Below, one piece after another: positions 21,927-32,784 of a DNA stretch of 64,000 nucleotides. This stretch comes from Gonatopus flavifemur (lineage: Eukaryota > Arthropoda > Insecta > Hymenoptera > Dryinidae). Positions within the stretch are counted from its first letter, which is position 1. Each line of letters starts with the position of its first letter. The position numbers were made by a program, and so were the translations under genes. Below the pieces are notes generated by a model that saw only the letters and a list, made by a program, of their open reading frames with translations, was not told where the DNA came from and did no database searches. The DNA is taken from NCBI GenBank assembly GCA_018340375.1, contig JAFFJZ010000039.1, positions 682,001 through 746,000 on the forward strand, given 5' to 3'.

Positions 21927-23958
21927 CAGGGTGGGGCATTCAAAGTGTCGCGGGCGTTTTTTCCGGAAATAAAGTGAGATACGAGAAAATTTTTCGGACA
22001 AAAGTTGTGAGGTACCGAAGGGGACATCCGATGGTGGCCTTGGCCTTGACCTCAAATCTCATCTTCAAGGGCATTCTGAGATCAACTCTTGTTTTTCGAA
22101 TAGCATCTCATATTTTTTACTGCAGATTTGGATTCTAGGTCAAAAACCAAGAAACTTTTGTCTGAACCATTTTCCTGAAATCCGCAAAAATGGCGCTCTA
22201 ATCGATATTGTTCCATTTTGAATCTGACATTCGAATAACTCGAAAACGAAGGTTCTTGCAAAAGAATGTTTCGTACAAAAGTTGTCAATACACAACACAC
22301 TTCAATCGTCTACATTACCACCATTCAGAGCTCACGCGATGTGAACAAACGACGGGGTTCAGTGAGAATTCACGATTTTGGAAGTCAGTTTCTCAGTTAC
22401 ATTTGATTATTACTTGGTTTATGACAAATTGAAAATCATGGATATCCGATATACGGTTTCTGAAAAGATCGATATGATCTACATTTACGGTGAAGTGCAT
22501 AAGAACCCCAGACAAGCATATGACTTGTATGCAGAACGATTTCCTGAAAGAACAACGCCATCCATTAGGTATTTTCAACGCATTACAAAATTATTCTCAG
22601 AAACGGGGAGTGTTACAAGGGAAAAACGACATCGAATGAGAACTGTTAGCGGAGAAAATGCGGAAGTTAATGTACTAGCTGCAGTAGCCAATAATCTACA
22701 CGTGAGCTCTCGTGAAATTGAACTCCATTCGGGAGTTTCTCGAAGAAGTGTTCTTCGAATACTGAAACGTCACAAATTCCATCCGTATCACATTTGTTTG
22801 CATCAAGACCTTCACGGTGATGATTTCGAAAATCGTGTATAGTTTTGTCGATGGGGTCTAGCGCAAATGCACAATAACAACTTCATCAACATATTATTTT
22901 CTGATGAGTCGACGTTCACCAATCATGGTCAAGTAAATCGACATAATATGCATTACTGGGCGACAGAAAATCCAAGATGGTTACGTCAAGTAGAGCATCA
23001 AAGACAATGGGCTGTGAATGTTTGGTGTGGTATTTTCCGATCTCGAGTAATTGGACCGTACTTCATTGCAGATACGCTAAATGGAGAGAAGTACAGACAT
23101 TTCTTAGATCGAGTACTTCCAACATTACTTGAAGACATACCTATTCAGGAACGATTGAATATGTGGTATCAACACGATGGTTGTCCATCCCATTATGCAG
23201 TCACAGCTCGAGAAATATTGGACAAAGCTTATCCTGGACGATGGATAGGACGTCGTGGACCAGTTCATTGGCCTGCCCGTTCTCCGGATCTTACTTCTCC
23301 AGATTTTTTTTCATGGGGATACATAAAAGATACAGTTTATCAACAAGCACCGACTACACCTGAGAATATGCGTCAACGAATCATCAATGCATGCGCGAGC
23401 ATCAATGAAGATATTTTAGCACGAGTTCAGCAATCTTTTGTAAAACGTTTTGAAATGTGTATTGAAGTCGAAGGCCATCATTTTGAGCATCTACTGCATT
23501 AAAATTATCCAAGTGATGTAGACGATTGAAATGTGTTGTGTTTTGTCTGTTATACCCCATCACCTCCGTTTCAGTTCAAGGGGTCCCCCTTGGAATCAGA
23601 CAACTTTTGTCCGAAACATTCTCCTCCAAGACCCTTCGTTTTCGAGTTATTCTAATGTCAGATTCAGTATGGAACAATATCGATTAGAGCGCCATCTTTG
23701 CGGATTTCAGGAAAATGGTTCAGACAAAAGTTTCTTGGTTTTTGACCTAGAATCCAAATCTGCAGTAAAAAATATGAGATGCTATTTAAAAAACAAGAGT
23801 TGACCTCAGAATGCCCTTGAAGATGAGATTTGAGGTCAAAGCCAAGGCCACCATCGGATGTCCCCCTCGATACCCTACAATTTTTGTCGGAAAAATTTTC
23901 TCGTATCTCATTTTATTTTTGGAAAAAACGCCCGCGACACTTTAAATGCCCCACCCTG
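21927..23958 (+). mobile_element. DD41D mariner-superfamily transposon with long TIRs
   Basis: This 2,032-bp element is flanked by TA dinucleotides (21925-21926, 23959-23960). Its ends begin CAGGGTGGGGCATT. The inverted repeats are about 390-440 bp long, roughly 21927-22315 and 23515-23958, much longer than the approximately 30 bp of typical mariners. It encodes one transposase with a single stop. It lies in the Polinton, just after the polymerase gene. Confidence 0.9.
22438..23502 (+). pseudogene. DD41D transposase, one in-frame stop
   Basis: The frame starts MDIRYTVSEK at 22438 and would be 354 codons long apart from a TAG at 22840-22842. The N-terminal half has paired helix-turn-helix character (FPERTTPSIRYFQRI, VSRRSVLRILKRH). 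The catalytic half shows the first Asp in LFSDESTF, the second in YQHDGCPSH and the third in SPDLTSPDFF. I count 41 residues between the second and third Asp, which places it in the DD41D group of IS630-Tc1-mariner (rosa-like) and not DD34D. Only one stop is seen, so the insertion is only moderately old. The enzyme would cut and paste the element at TA sites. Confidence 0.88.
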
Positions 23959-23960
23959 TA

Positions 23961-24541
23961 TATATTGATGAAAATTATATGTAAAAAATTTTTGTATATT
24001 TGTATATTTGTGAATGTGTGTGTGTGTGTGTTTATTTGTATGAATGTATGCCCTCCTATACATGTTTTGTTCGTTTACATATGAATATATAATTCTGTAT
24101 ACTTCCTTAATTATTTTTATAACTTTTTTGTCTCCTATATGTATTATTCCCAACATTTTTTAATTTTCATGTAAAATCTGTACATTTCCATGATTTTGTT
24201 TTGTTTTTCTTGTATATAACCCTGTATTTTCATGTATATTGTGAATTGAACTGATATTTCTCAAAATAAATTTATAGATTATAAACCATAAAATGTCTAT
24301 ATTGAATTTTTCCATGATGAACAAATTCCGCCATTCCACATTCCACATTCCTTATTATTCTTTTCTGTAACACAACGTGTGTCAGTGGTATAACGTCTGG
24401 GTTAGTAAGGATGTATTTATAAATCAATGATTCCTTCAATTGATATCATTATCATTATAGCATCGGTCAAAGCTTCATTCCTACGAGCACAAGTAACGCT
24501 TATTATTATTATTATCATTATTATTATTATTACTTAACGAT
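23961..24541. other. Polinton spacer before the ATPase, no gene seen
   Basis: AT-rich sequence with a GT tract (about 24015-24032) and a TTA tract (about 24508-24535). The following ATPase starts at 24542. No supported gene. Confidence 0.5.
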
Positions 24542-25186
24542 ATGGATGTACGCTGGAAACATCCTTGGACTTCTATGATTTGTGGACCTACAGGTTGTGG
24601 TGAATCTGTCTTTGTCAAAACTTTCATACGATATTTAAGTGAAATGAGTGATACAACTTTCGCTAGGATTCTTTTCTATTATTCCGAGTGGCAAGTTGGA
24701 TATAGTGAATACGGTACAGAAATTGAATTCCATGAAGGTTCACCATCTACACAAGATTATGGTGATGATCCTAGACCAAAACTGATTATAATTGATGATC
24801 TAATGCGTGAGTCGTCAAATAATAACGTTGTTGATCTTTTCACTAAAGGTAGCCATCATAAAAATCTTAGTGTGATTTTTATAACGCAAAATATATTCCA
24901 TCAAGGACGAGGGCAACGAGATATCTCACTGAATGCTGATTATATAGTGATATTCAAGAATCCCCGAGATTGAGCACAAATACAGCATTTAGCTAGACAA
25001 ATTTACCCTGAGAACCCAAGATTTCCACAGGATGCATACAAAGATGCAGCATCACGACCTCATGGATAGTTACTTTTGGATCTGAAACAATCAACACCTG
25101 AGAATTATAAATTCCGTACCAATATATTTCCTACGGATTCTTTTCATTACGCCTATATTCCACGTGCAAGATCATCCTTATCATAA
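24542..25186 (+). pseudogene. Polinton packaging ATPase (FtsK/HerA, A32-like), broken
   Basis: The product begins MDVRWKHPWTSMICGPTGCG. The Walker A motif reads GPTGCGES, so the invariant Lys is replaced by Glu. Walker B is KLIIIDDL, and a downstream SVIFITQN matches the sensor-type strand of this family. A TGA at 24971 and a TAG at about 25067 interrupt the frame, which otherwise runs to the TAA at 25184. In intact Polintons and related viruses this ATPase drives genome packaging into capsids. This copy has lost the nucleotide-binding Lys and is truncated, so it should be inactive. Confidence 0.82.
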
Positions 25187-25194
25187 TAATAAGT

Positions 25195-25551
25195 ATGAGA
25201 AGGCTACAGGAGCATAAACATTCGTCTGTCGTTATGGCACCTACATGCAAGAAGTTACAGTTTTTGATCCAACGATTCGGCAAGAAGAATTTATCCATTT
25301 TACACACTTTGTGTCACTTGAAAAGAAAGCAACGTTGTGCTTTATTACGAGATGCAGATATTTCACTCGTCCGATGTATTTGCGAGTGTGTGTTGAATAC
25401 CTTAAACGGGAACGTGCTTCTTAACAACCAATGTAGAAGACGATTGGGACTTTATAAACAAATTTTACGACGTATTGCCCGTCAAAAAGGGAACTGGGAA
25501 CATAAAAAGCGCTTGATAACTCAATCTGGTGGAGGTTTTTACCGTTATTGA
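25195..25551 (+). CDS. conserved small Polinton protein, function unknown
   Basis: An intact 118-codon frame, Lys/Arg/Leu-rich, with a likely helical core (ALLRDADISLVRCICECVLN) and a Gly-rich end (SQSGGGFYRY-like: TQSGGGFYRY). It starts eight bases after the ATPase stop. From memory, similar small proteins occupy this position in other insect Polintons. No biochemical role is known to me. Basic composition suggests nucleic-acid or capsid-core association, which is inference. Confidence 0.6.
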   Translation: MRRLQEHKHSSVVMAPTCKKLQFLIQRFGKKNLSILHTLCHLKRKQRCALLRDADISLVRCICECVLNTLNGNVLLNNQCRRRLGLYKQILRRIARQKGNWEHKKRLITQSGGGFYRY

Positions 25552-25605
25552 TTACCCCGTTATTAGGTAATTTACTGACTCATTTGATAACAAATTTCTC
25601 GAATA

Positions 25606-26514
25606 ATGGAGCACGCTAAAAAAATGGTATTATTACCTCAAGAGAGTGTAGAAAAATTCCAACAATTCCACACGAGGAGTCATATTCAGAAATCTTCGTT
25701 ACCTGGAATAGACTCGTTATCTAAAATTGAGGAAACAAATACTGTCCAGACTCCAGGCGATATTTTAACACGTCTCGATCAAGAAATAAGTGATATCCTA
25801 AATTCACAAAAAGATAAACGTGAGAAATGGAATTCATATCAGCAAGCCTTACAAAGATATTTATTTTTCTTCAAAAATTCTCATCCGATGCATTCTGAAC
25901 AGTATGAAGATGAAGAGCCAATAAATAAAGAAGATACCAGTGACCCCACACTAAAAAACGGATCTCAATGGAGCATAAAGAACAATTTGATACTCAAAAG
26001 TATTCCAAAACTTTATCGTAAGGAAGCTGAACTTTTATTAGAACATTGACAATCATCATCGAGAGTGAGTTGTAACGATAAAGGAAATATTGTTATAGAT
26101 AATCATTCGATCACAGGTTCCAATATTATTGATTTGATCAATGATGCTATGCGTTCTAGAAAAACTGTTAAATCAATTGGTCGAAATCAATTTGCTCAGC
26201 TACTTTTTGATATCAATACACCTCTTGAATATATTGGTAACGCTGATATGTGGAATTTGACAACACCTTCTGGAATGTCTACTCCTTTACCAAATAAGAA
26301 GTTGAATAATACTTCGGAACAATCAGAGAGTGGTGAGAGTTTCAACAACACAGTTGGTCAAATCACTCAGTATTTATCTATGAATGACAGCAGTGAGTTA
26401 ACTGACAATAAACGTAGTCGGAATAAAACGAGACAATCTATGCATAAGTCACGTACGACGAAAACACCTAAAAAAGATGATATACACAGATGGGACTCTA
26501 TGAAATTAAGATAA
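25606..26514 (+). pseudogene. conserved Polinton protein beginning with a KMVLLPQE motif, one stop
   Basis: The frame starts at ATG 25606 and is interrupted once by TGA at 26047, then continues in the same frame to 26514 (about 302 codons). The N-terminal region has KKMVLLPQESVEKF and LTRLDQEISDILN, which I recall from uncharacterised proteins encoded next to the integrase in other arthropod Polintons. The C-terminal third is Ser/Thr/Lys-rich. Its stop codon TAA overlaps the integrase ATG (TAATG), suggesting coordinated expression. Function unknown. Confidence 0.6.
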
Positions 26515-27602
26515 TGGACGAACTAAAGGAAATATATTATAATCCATCGCATTATGCAGGATATTCTTCACGAAACAATCTTATAAATGCTTCGCGAACT
26601 CATGTACAGAGCAAGCAAAAAGTAATTGAATGGTTGGAATCTCAAGATGCTTACACCTTATACAAACCTATTCGTAAAAAATTCCCTCGTATACATTATA
26701 ATGTCACAAATATTGATGATGTGTGGGAGATCGACTTGGTAGACTTACGGAGTCTGAAAACCCATATCGACGGTTATTGTTACATCCTCGTTCTCATTGA
26801 CATTCTGAGTAAATTTGTATGGGTGGAACCATTAGTAGATGAAACAACCACAGAAGTAACGCAGGCTATGAAACGTATTTTTTCAAGGAGTGATTCTCGT
26901 AAACCACTGTACATACAATGTGACAAGGATAAAGAATTCGTTTCTAAAATTTTCGGCGATTTCCTAACCGGAAACGATGTAGGGATACGTTTCATACGAA
27001 ATCCAGATGTGAAAGCTGCTGTAGTTGAACGATTTAATCGTACATTGGAAGAACGAATGTGGCGTTACTTCACGCATATGAATACGAAACGTTATATAAA
27101 CGTATTACAAAAGATTGTACACGCGTATAATCATACTATTCATTCGACTATAAAAATGAGTCCTGTAAGTGTGACTTTACAAAACGCTTCGACAGCACTC
27201 GAAAATACCAGAAGACGTTGTAAAAATCCCAAACAAACCTCACCTGTATATAAGGTTGGTGATTTCGTCCGTATCAGTCAAGCGAAAGGGGTTTTTGACA
27301 AAGGGTATGAAGCAGGATGGAGTGAGGAAATATTCATTATTCATCGTTTATTACATTGGCGGAGACCACATGCATAGGAGTTGAAGGATATAAATGGAGA
27401 AGTCATTGATGGATTCTTTTACGAACCAGAATTGAATAGAGTGAGAAAAAATTTGGGAAAAGAAGAATTTCATATTGATCAGATTATAAAAACCAAGGGA
27501 CGAGGAAAAAAGAAACAGTTGTTCGTTAGCTGGCGTGGATACCCAGAGAAATTCAATTCTTGGATACCGGCTTCGAATTTGAAAAATCTTTCTACATCAT
27601 GA
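26514..27602 (+). pseudogene. Polinton retroviral-type integrase with chromodomain, one stop
   Basis: The start at ATG 26514 (MDELKEIYYNPSHY) is favoured over the longer frame because it overlaps the upstream stop. The DDE core is visible: WEIDLVDL, YIQCDKDKEF and AVVERFNRTLEERM. A chromodomain-like end follows (KKQLFVSWRGYPEKFNSWIP). A TAG at 27375-27377 separates core and chromodomain in the same frame. The enzyme inserts Polinton DNA and makes the 6-bp duplication. The chromodomain may bias targeting to chromatin marks. All three acidic catalytic positions are present, so the stop is the visible defect. Confidence 0.9.
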
Positions 27603-28525
27603 ATGATCAGTTTTATGTTGTGTTACCAAGCAATAGTAGTATGAAATATTTTCCTGATAATACAACGCTACATTATACCACAGAGTAACCCAATCAAACG
27701 AATTTATCAGGGAAATGGGAAGTTGCTCTCACTGAAATTCAATTTCCTAAAAGTTTCCTTCATATTCGAGATGATGAAGGGGAAATCGATTATTATCGTG
27801 TGCTAGGTGTGAATGATCCAAGAAGAGAAAAAATGAGTCCAATCCTATGTTATCGTTCTATTAAAATTCGTTCTGGAGTTTACAAATGTGTTGGAGACAT
27901 CGTGAATGCTACAAATCGAGCACTTCTTGAAATGGATTCTGGCGATGTAGAGCATTTGACACTAATTTACGATCCTCACAATGAAGGTCGACCTTACCTT
28001 ATACCGACATGTATACAAAATGAAAAATGTCAAGATATTCATTTCATCCATTTCGACGACAAACTCTCACGTATATTGGGTTTCGGAATGGGTGCTCCTG
28101 ATAGTGAAGATATCAATCATATGTGGAAAATTAAAGATATTCAAGAATATCTACCGAAGAAACAACGATTGAGAAATTATAAAAACTATTATTGCCTGTA
28201 CAGAGAGGATTCTCTGATTTATGCTGATCATCCAGCTAGCTTGTCTCGGGGTATTCCTGATAAATTATTTGTATATTGCGATATATGTGAACCATATATA
28301 GTTGGCGACGTTAAGGTTCCACTTTTACGTATTGTGCAAACTGATACGAAGGACTGTGTCGTTGGTTCTCACGGAGTGAAATTATATTCATCACCACAAT
28401 ATATACCTCTCTTGAATACATGTTTCCGTACAATCGAAATAGATATAAGGGATCAACTTGGTAATGTGATCCCATTCGAGTTTGGAACTTTGACTGTTAC
28501 ATTACACTTCAGACGGTTTTATTAA
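27599..28525 (+). pseudogene. Polinton minor capsid (penton-like) protein, one stop
   Basis: The ATG at 27599 overlaps the integrase stop (ATGA). The product begins MNDQFYVVLPSNSSMKYFPD, runs into a TAA at about 27686, then continues in the same frame through GKWEVALTEIQFPKSF to 28525. The total is about 308 codons. This start and the WEVALTEI motif are familiar from the protein proposed to be the single-jelly-roll minor capsid protein of Polintons. The role assignment comes from literature on the family, not from structure seen here. Confidence 0.65.
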
Positions 28526-28579
28526 ATCGTTCCTCTCCTGAGTGATACATGTATGAGATTTATAACCAACCTTGAAACA

Positions 28580-28888
28580 ATGAATGAGAATTTTTATAAC
28601 GGAAACGATCAAACGAGCTATGGTTTACAACCTAGGAATATCGATCGTCGATTTAGTCGCGTTTTCGTGGGTTCACCTTATCAACGAGGAGATGGTGTTG
28701 GTAGTTTTTTAGGTGGATTGTTTCGTCAAGTTTTACCATATCTTACACGTGGAGCCAGTATTATTGGTAAAGAAGCCATTCGTTCAGGTATGAATGTGAT
28801 AGATGATATCAGTAACCAACATATACCGCTGAAACAAGCTCTAAAATCACGGTTCAAAGAGTCTAGGAATACACTGAAGGAAAGCTGA
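28580..28888 (+). CDS. small conserved Polinton protein with Gly-rich amphipathic segment
   Basis: 102 codons from ATG 28580 (MNENFYNGND); a longer in-frame start exists at 28553. A conserved core FVGSPYQRGDGVGSFLGGLF precedes a predicted helix (YLTRGASIIGKEAIRSG). Its place between the capsid genes and its composition resemble adenovirus-type minor virion proteins such as pVI or pX. That is analogy only. The frame is intact. Confidence 0.55.
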   Translation: MNENFYNGNDQTSYGLQPRNIDRRFSRVFVGSPYQRGDGVGSFLGGLFRQVLPYLTRGASIIGKEAIRSGMNVIDDISNQHIPLKQALKSRFKESRNTLKES

Positions 28889-29153
28889 AGAAGAAATCGG
28901 TAAACTTATGAAAGGATCTGGTTATAAGAAGATGGAAATGATCAAAAACACTCAGTCCCCGTTTGCTCTTCCATCAACATACACATCGTGTCGTAGGGAA
29001 CGGAAGAGTAAGGAAAAAAAAATAAATGAAAAGAAAATTGTGAAGAAAACGAAAAGACGTAATACAAAACGTAAAAGAAGTTCTACGAAGAAGAATAGGA
29101 AAAGAAGCAAGGTTGGAAAAACAACCGTAAGAAGACGTACTGTGTCAGATATA

Positions 29154-30447
29154 CGAGGGTGGATTGATAAGTTTCCGGCCTGACCAAGAGATGGCGCCAC
29201 TAGGCCTACCTTGAGGTGGCGTTCTATAGTACCATCCTCAGATAGCTTGTAGCTATAGTTTCAGTCCGATCGCCATGTTAGTTTAGTTTTGAGAGCACGC
29301 TGACCAAGACGCCTCTGTGTTTTTCGTAAAAATGGAAAAGCTGGAAAATCGTGCTGTCATCAAATACTTTTATTTGAAGGGGTTAACGCCGAAGGAAATT
29401 AAAGAAGAGATGGACTCAACACTGGGGACATCCTCCCCATCATATTCAACCGTTAAGCAGTGGGTTTCCGAGTTTAAAAAGGGTCGTGTGAGCACCTCTG
29501 ATGAGCCTCGCTCAGGACGCCCCATTGAGGTCACAACTCCAGATATGATCGAAAAAATCCATCAAATAGTGCTGAAAGATCGCAGATTAAAAGTTCGTGA
29601 GATAGCTGAGACCTGTAAGATGTCATATGAACGTGTACAAAATATTTTGCACCAACATTTGTATATGGAAAAGCTCTGTGCAAGATGGGTGCCGCGTTTG
29701 CTAACAGTCGACCAAAAATTGATTCGAAAGAACATTTCTACCGCCAATTTGGCGTTGTATAAGCGTAATCCAAGCGAATTTTTGCGTCGGTTCGTAACCG
29801 TTGACGAAACTTGGGTCCACCACTACACTCCTGAAACCGAAGAACAGTCTAAACAGTGGATTGGACCAGGGGAACCAACTCCAAAGAAGGCAAAAACAAT
29901 TTTTTCGGCGAACAAGGTTATGGCTACTGTTTTTTGGGATGCAAGAGGTATTATATACATTGATTACCTTGAAAAGGGTGAAACTATCACTGGTCAATAC
30001 TACGCAGACTTATTGCAATGTTTGAGCCACGGAGTGAAAATTAAACGACCTCATCTGGCGAAGAAAAAAATCTTGTTTCATCACGATAACGCACCAGCGC
30101 ACACGTCAATCGTTGCGATGGCTAAAATCAACGATCTGAAGTTTGAATTAATGCCGCACCCTCCCTACTCTCCAGACCTAGCCCCGAGTGACTATTATCT
30201 GTTTCCTAACCTCAAAAAATGGCTTGGCGGTAAGAGATTTGCGGACAATGAAGAAGTAATCGAAGCTGTAAATGGGTATTTTGAGGAGCTTGACGAATCA
30301 GTCTATAGAGATGGCATTACTAGACTAGAACACCGCTATGAGAAATGTATCAGCCTTGGAGGAGATTATGTTGAGAAATATAAAAAAAAAAATTCCTAAA
30401 AACGTTGTTTTTCTTGGTCAGGCCGGAAACTTATCAATCCACCCTCG
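29154..30447 (+). mobile_element. intact DD34D mariner element
   Basis: 1,294 bp with perfect terminal inverted repeats of about 35 bp (CGAGGGTGGATTGATAAGTT at the left). It is flanked by TA at 29152-29153 and 30448-30449. It contains one uninterrupted transposase. The perfect ends and open frame, in contrast with the decayed host Polinton, indicate a late insertion. Confidence 0.96.
29332..30399 (+). CDS. mariner transposase, intact
   Basis: 355 codons from ATG 29332. The upstream in-frame GTG at 29317 is not needed. The N-terminus has two helix-turn-helix regions (LTPKEIKEEMDSTLG..YSTVKQWVSEF, then the KVREIAETCKMSYERVQNIL region). The catalytic triad is Asp in VTVDETWVHHY, Asp in FHHDNAPAHTS and Asp in YSPDLAPSDYYLF, with 34 residues between the last two (DD34D). 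The WVPRLLT linker and usual mariner length are present. No stop or frameshift is visible, so it is potentially active in cut-and-paste transposition at TA sites and could mobilise related non-autonomous copies. Confidence 0.95.
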   Translation: MEKLENRAVIKYFYLKGLTPKEIKEEMDSTLGTSSPSYSTVKQWVSEFKKGRVSTSDEPRSGRPIEVTTPDMIEKIHQIVLKDRRLKVREIAETCKMSYERVQNILHQHLYMEKLCARWVPRLLTVDQKLIRKNISTANLALYKRNPSEFLRRFVTVDETWVHHYTPETEEQSKQWIGPGEPTPKKAKTIFSANKVMATVFWDARGIIYIDYLEKGETITGQYYADLLQCLSHGVKIKRPHLAKKKILFHHDNAPAHTSIVAMAKINDLKFELMPHPPYSPDLAPSDYYLFPNLKKWLGGKRFADNEEVIEAVNGYFEELDESVYRDGITRLEHRYEKCISLGGDYVEKYKKKNS

Positions 30448-30483
30448 TATTCAACACTATTTGATCAAACGATAATTGGAAAA

Positions 30484-31830
30484 ATGTCTTTCTTACCCTC
30501 TCATTCTTGTGAATGTATGAAATCCGAACTTGATTCATTCTCAATACCACCAACGCAAACTAGTGTAGAAAGTTCACAATGAATACATTACAAGCCCGTT
30601 TCTTCTCTAACGGATGACTCTCCAATAGAATTCGTCATACCAGGCCATGGAGAAGAATATTTAGATCTTACACACACCATGTGAAGTGTACGTGTACAAG
30701 TGGAATCTACAGCTGCACCTGCCGGTACATCGACTTCATCAACAACGGTCGTTGTAGGTCCTGTGAAGAATCTTCTGCATTCAATGTTCAACCAAATTGA
30801 TGTATTTTTCAATCAAAAACTTGTTTCACCCCCTAACAATGCCTTCGGATATAGAGCCTACATCGAATCATTATTAAATTATGCATCGCCAGCCAAAAAA
30901 TCCCACCTTACATCGAGCCTTTGGTATCAAGACACTCCTGGGGCTATGGATGCTCAACCAGGTTTATCAACAGTGCCTAGTCTGAATACTGGACTTGCAA
31001 AACGACAAACATTCGTTAGAGGTGGTAACACAATTGATATGATGGGCCATTTACATTGTGATGTTTTCAATCAAGACAAATTTTCACTCAATGGTGTTGA
31101 AGTTCGTTTACGCTTGATCCGTGCGAAGGATTCTTTTTGTCTTATGGAAACGCAAAACTCATCATCGAAATTACATATCCTTGAAGCAGCATTACTGATA
31201 CGTAGAGCAAAAACCAATCCCGGTGTTTTGATCTCACATGCTAAAATGTTGGTCAAATCTTCAGCTAAATATTCTTTAACACGTGTTGGAGTGAAATCCT
31301 TTACTATTCATACGGGTGTGATCAGTGAAACATTGGATAATGTGATATTGGGTCAACTACCAAAAAGAATTATTCTTGGATTCGTGGATAATGAAGCTTT
31401 CAATGGTGATCGTACTTTGAATCCTTATAATTTCCAAAATTATGGTATCAACTTCTTATCTCCATACGTTGATGGTACACAAATTCCTAGTAAACCTCTT
31501 CAACCATGTTTCAACAAAGATAAAGGACTTTACGTTGACGCCTATCACACACTCTTCTCTGGGACAGGGATTCATTTCTTAAACGAAGGGAATTCAATTG
31601 CCAGAGAAGATTATCCTGATGGTTATTGTTCATTTGCATTTGATCTAACGCCAGACCTTTCCGCTCATTGCGCAACACATTGGAATCTTGTGAAACATGG
31701 TTGTGTACGAATTGAAGTACGTTTTGATGAGAGTTTGCAACAAACTATCAACGCTATTGTATACGCTGAATTCGATAACATATTGGAAATTGATTCTTCA
31801 AGACAAATCATGATTGATTTTAATGGATGA
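30484..31830 (+). pseudogene. Polinton major capsid-like protein, two stops near the N-terminus
   Basis: ATG at 30484 opens the frame. TGA codons at 30580 and 30682 interrupt it, and the frame from about 30685 runs open to 31830 (about 448 codons in all). Recognisable motifs include YRAYIESLLNYA, NPYNFQNYGINFLSPYVDG and KPLQPCF, which I know from arthropod proteins annotated as F54H12.2-like and interpreted as the double-jelly-roll major capsid protein of Polintons. Both stops lie in the variable N-terminal region, and the domain part is intact. An internal start could give a near-full-length domain, which is speculation. Confidence 0.7.
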
Positions 31831-32115
31831 ATCTTTCGGAAAAGAGGAAAGATCAACGAGAACATCTCTCTGAAAGTCTTAGAAACCTTCCTCCACGTAT
31901 CAACGAAATCATCTTGTTTGGATAAAAAAAGATAAAATAGTCTTCATAAGTTAGGAAACGAAGATAGTAGAACTTATCTACTTCTATATTTCTTGTCCAT
32001 TCCTGTAAAAAAGAGGAGAGGGTGAAAATACAGATATAAAGAGACGTTTGTGCAGAGCAAGAATGTCAGTTCATAGTAAGGGTCTTATTTGAAAGACTTC
32101 GATTTCTTACGTACT
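31831..32115. other. Polinton spacer, no gene seen
   Basis: A 285-bp AT-rich gap between the capsid and the next gene, probably 3' and 5' untranslated sequence. No motif identified. Confidence 0.4.
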
Positions 32116-32784
32116 ATGGATTTTGTATTCGACATCCAAGGTGTATATGATTTGAATGGTGAATTTATATCCAAAGAAGTTGCTGTAGTGTGTATCGATT
32201 CATCTCACTACGCACATTGGATTGTTGCTCCACCACATTCATTCGCTGAACTTCCAGAAACATATAGGAGCAAGAATAATTATTTATCAAGACACTATCA
32301 CGGTATCGAGTGGTTTGATGGTGACATAAAAATTGAACAACTTCATCAAAATCTACGAGATATTGCCAGATCTGCGAACGTTATATACGTGAGAGGGAGA
32401 GAAAAAGTTTCCTATTTACAAAACATCCTAACGAGGGAAGTTGTGAATTTGGAAAAGAGGTCGCCGGCTTTCAAAGATTTATTCTATAAAGACGAACGTT
32501 GTATACATCACGTTTTGAATACTGCCGAGACATATCGGTGTGCATTGACTAACGCTGTAAAATTGAGATATTGGCTTTTGGAAAACAATTCAATTCGTGA
32601 ATCATATTCTAAGCCCATCAATGATTTGAGCAAATCATCTTCTGGAAATATTGGAACAGATGAACAGCATAGAAATACAGAGAGTTTTGGACCGATTCGA
32701 TGCCAACGACATAGGAGTTTATCCTGTAGACCGTGTCCCGCGGGTGTGGACGAGACCGACGGCTATCGTGGCCAACACCGATGA
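32116..32784 (+). CDS. conserved Polinton-associated protein of unknown function
   Basis: From ATG 32116 (MDFVFDIQGVYDLNGEF) the frame continues to 32784. Motifs such as KEVAVVCID, HWIVAPPHSFAEL, RHYHGIEWFDGD and RCIHHVLNTAETYRCAL recur, from memory, in uncharacterised insect proteins tied to Polintons. An RNase-H-like or exonuclease-like fold is conceivable from the Asp-rich first strand, but this is weak. Its last 134 bases overlap the protease gene in another frame, and the encoded tail there (Arg/Gly/His-rich) looks like a shadow, so the true end may have been lost by a frameshift near 32620-32650. Confidence 0.5.
   Translation: MDFVFDIQGVYDLNGEFISKEVAVVCIDSSHYAHWIVAPPHSFAELPETYRSKNNYLSRHYHGIEWFDGDIKIEQLHQNLRDIARSANVIYVRGREKVSYLQNILTREVVNLEKRSPAFKDLFYKDERCIHHVLNTAETYRCALTNAVKLRYWLLENNSIRESYSKPINDLSKSSSGNIGTDEQHRNTESFGPIRCQRHRSLSCRPCPAGVDETDGYRGQHR

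Larger units (their letters stand above)
28908..30464 (+). pseudogene. very basic Polinton protein, disrupted by a mariner insertion
   Basis: 82 codons from ATG 28908 lead to the mariner insertion at 29152-29154. After the 1,294-bp element the same frame continues for four codons and stops at 30462-30464, giving an original length of about 86 codons. Over a third of residues are Lys or Arg (KKTKRRNTKRKRSS), as in viral core or protamine-like proteins that condense DNA. With the insertion, the frame reads into the mariner terminus and ends at 29183, so most of the protein could still be made. Confidence 0.65.
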
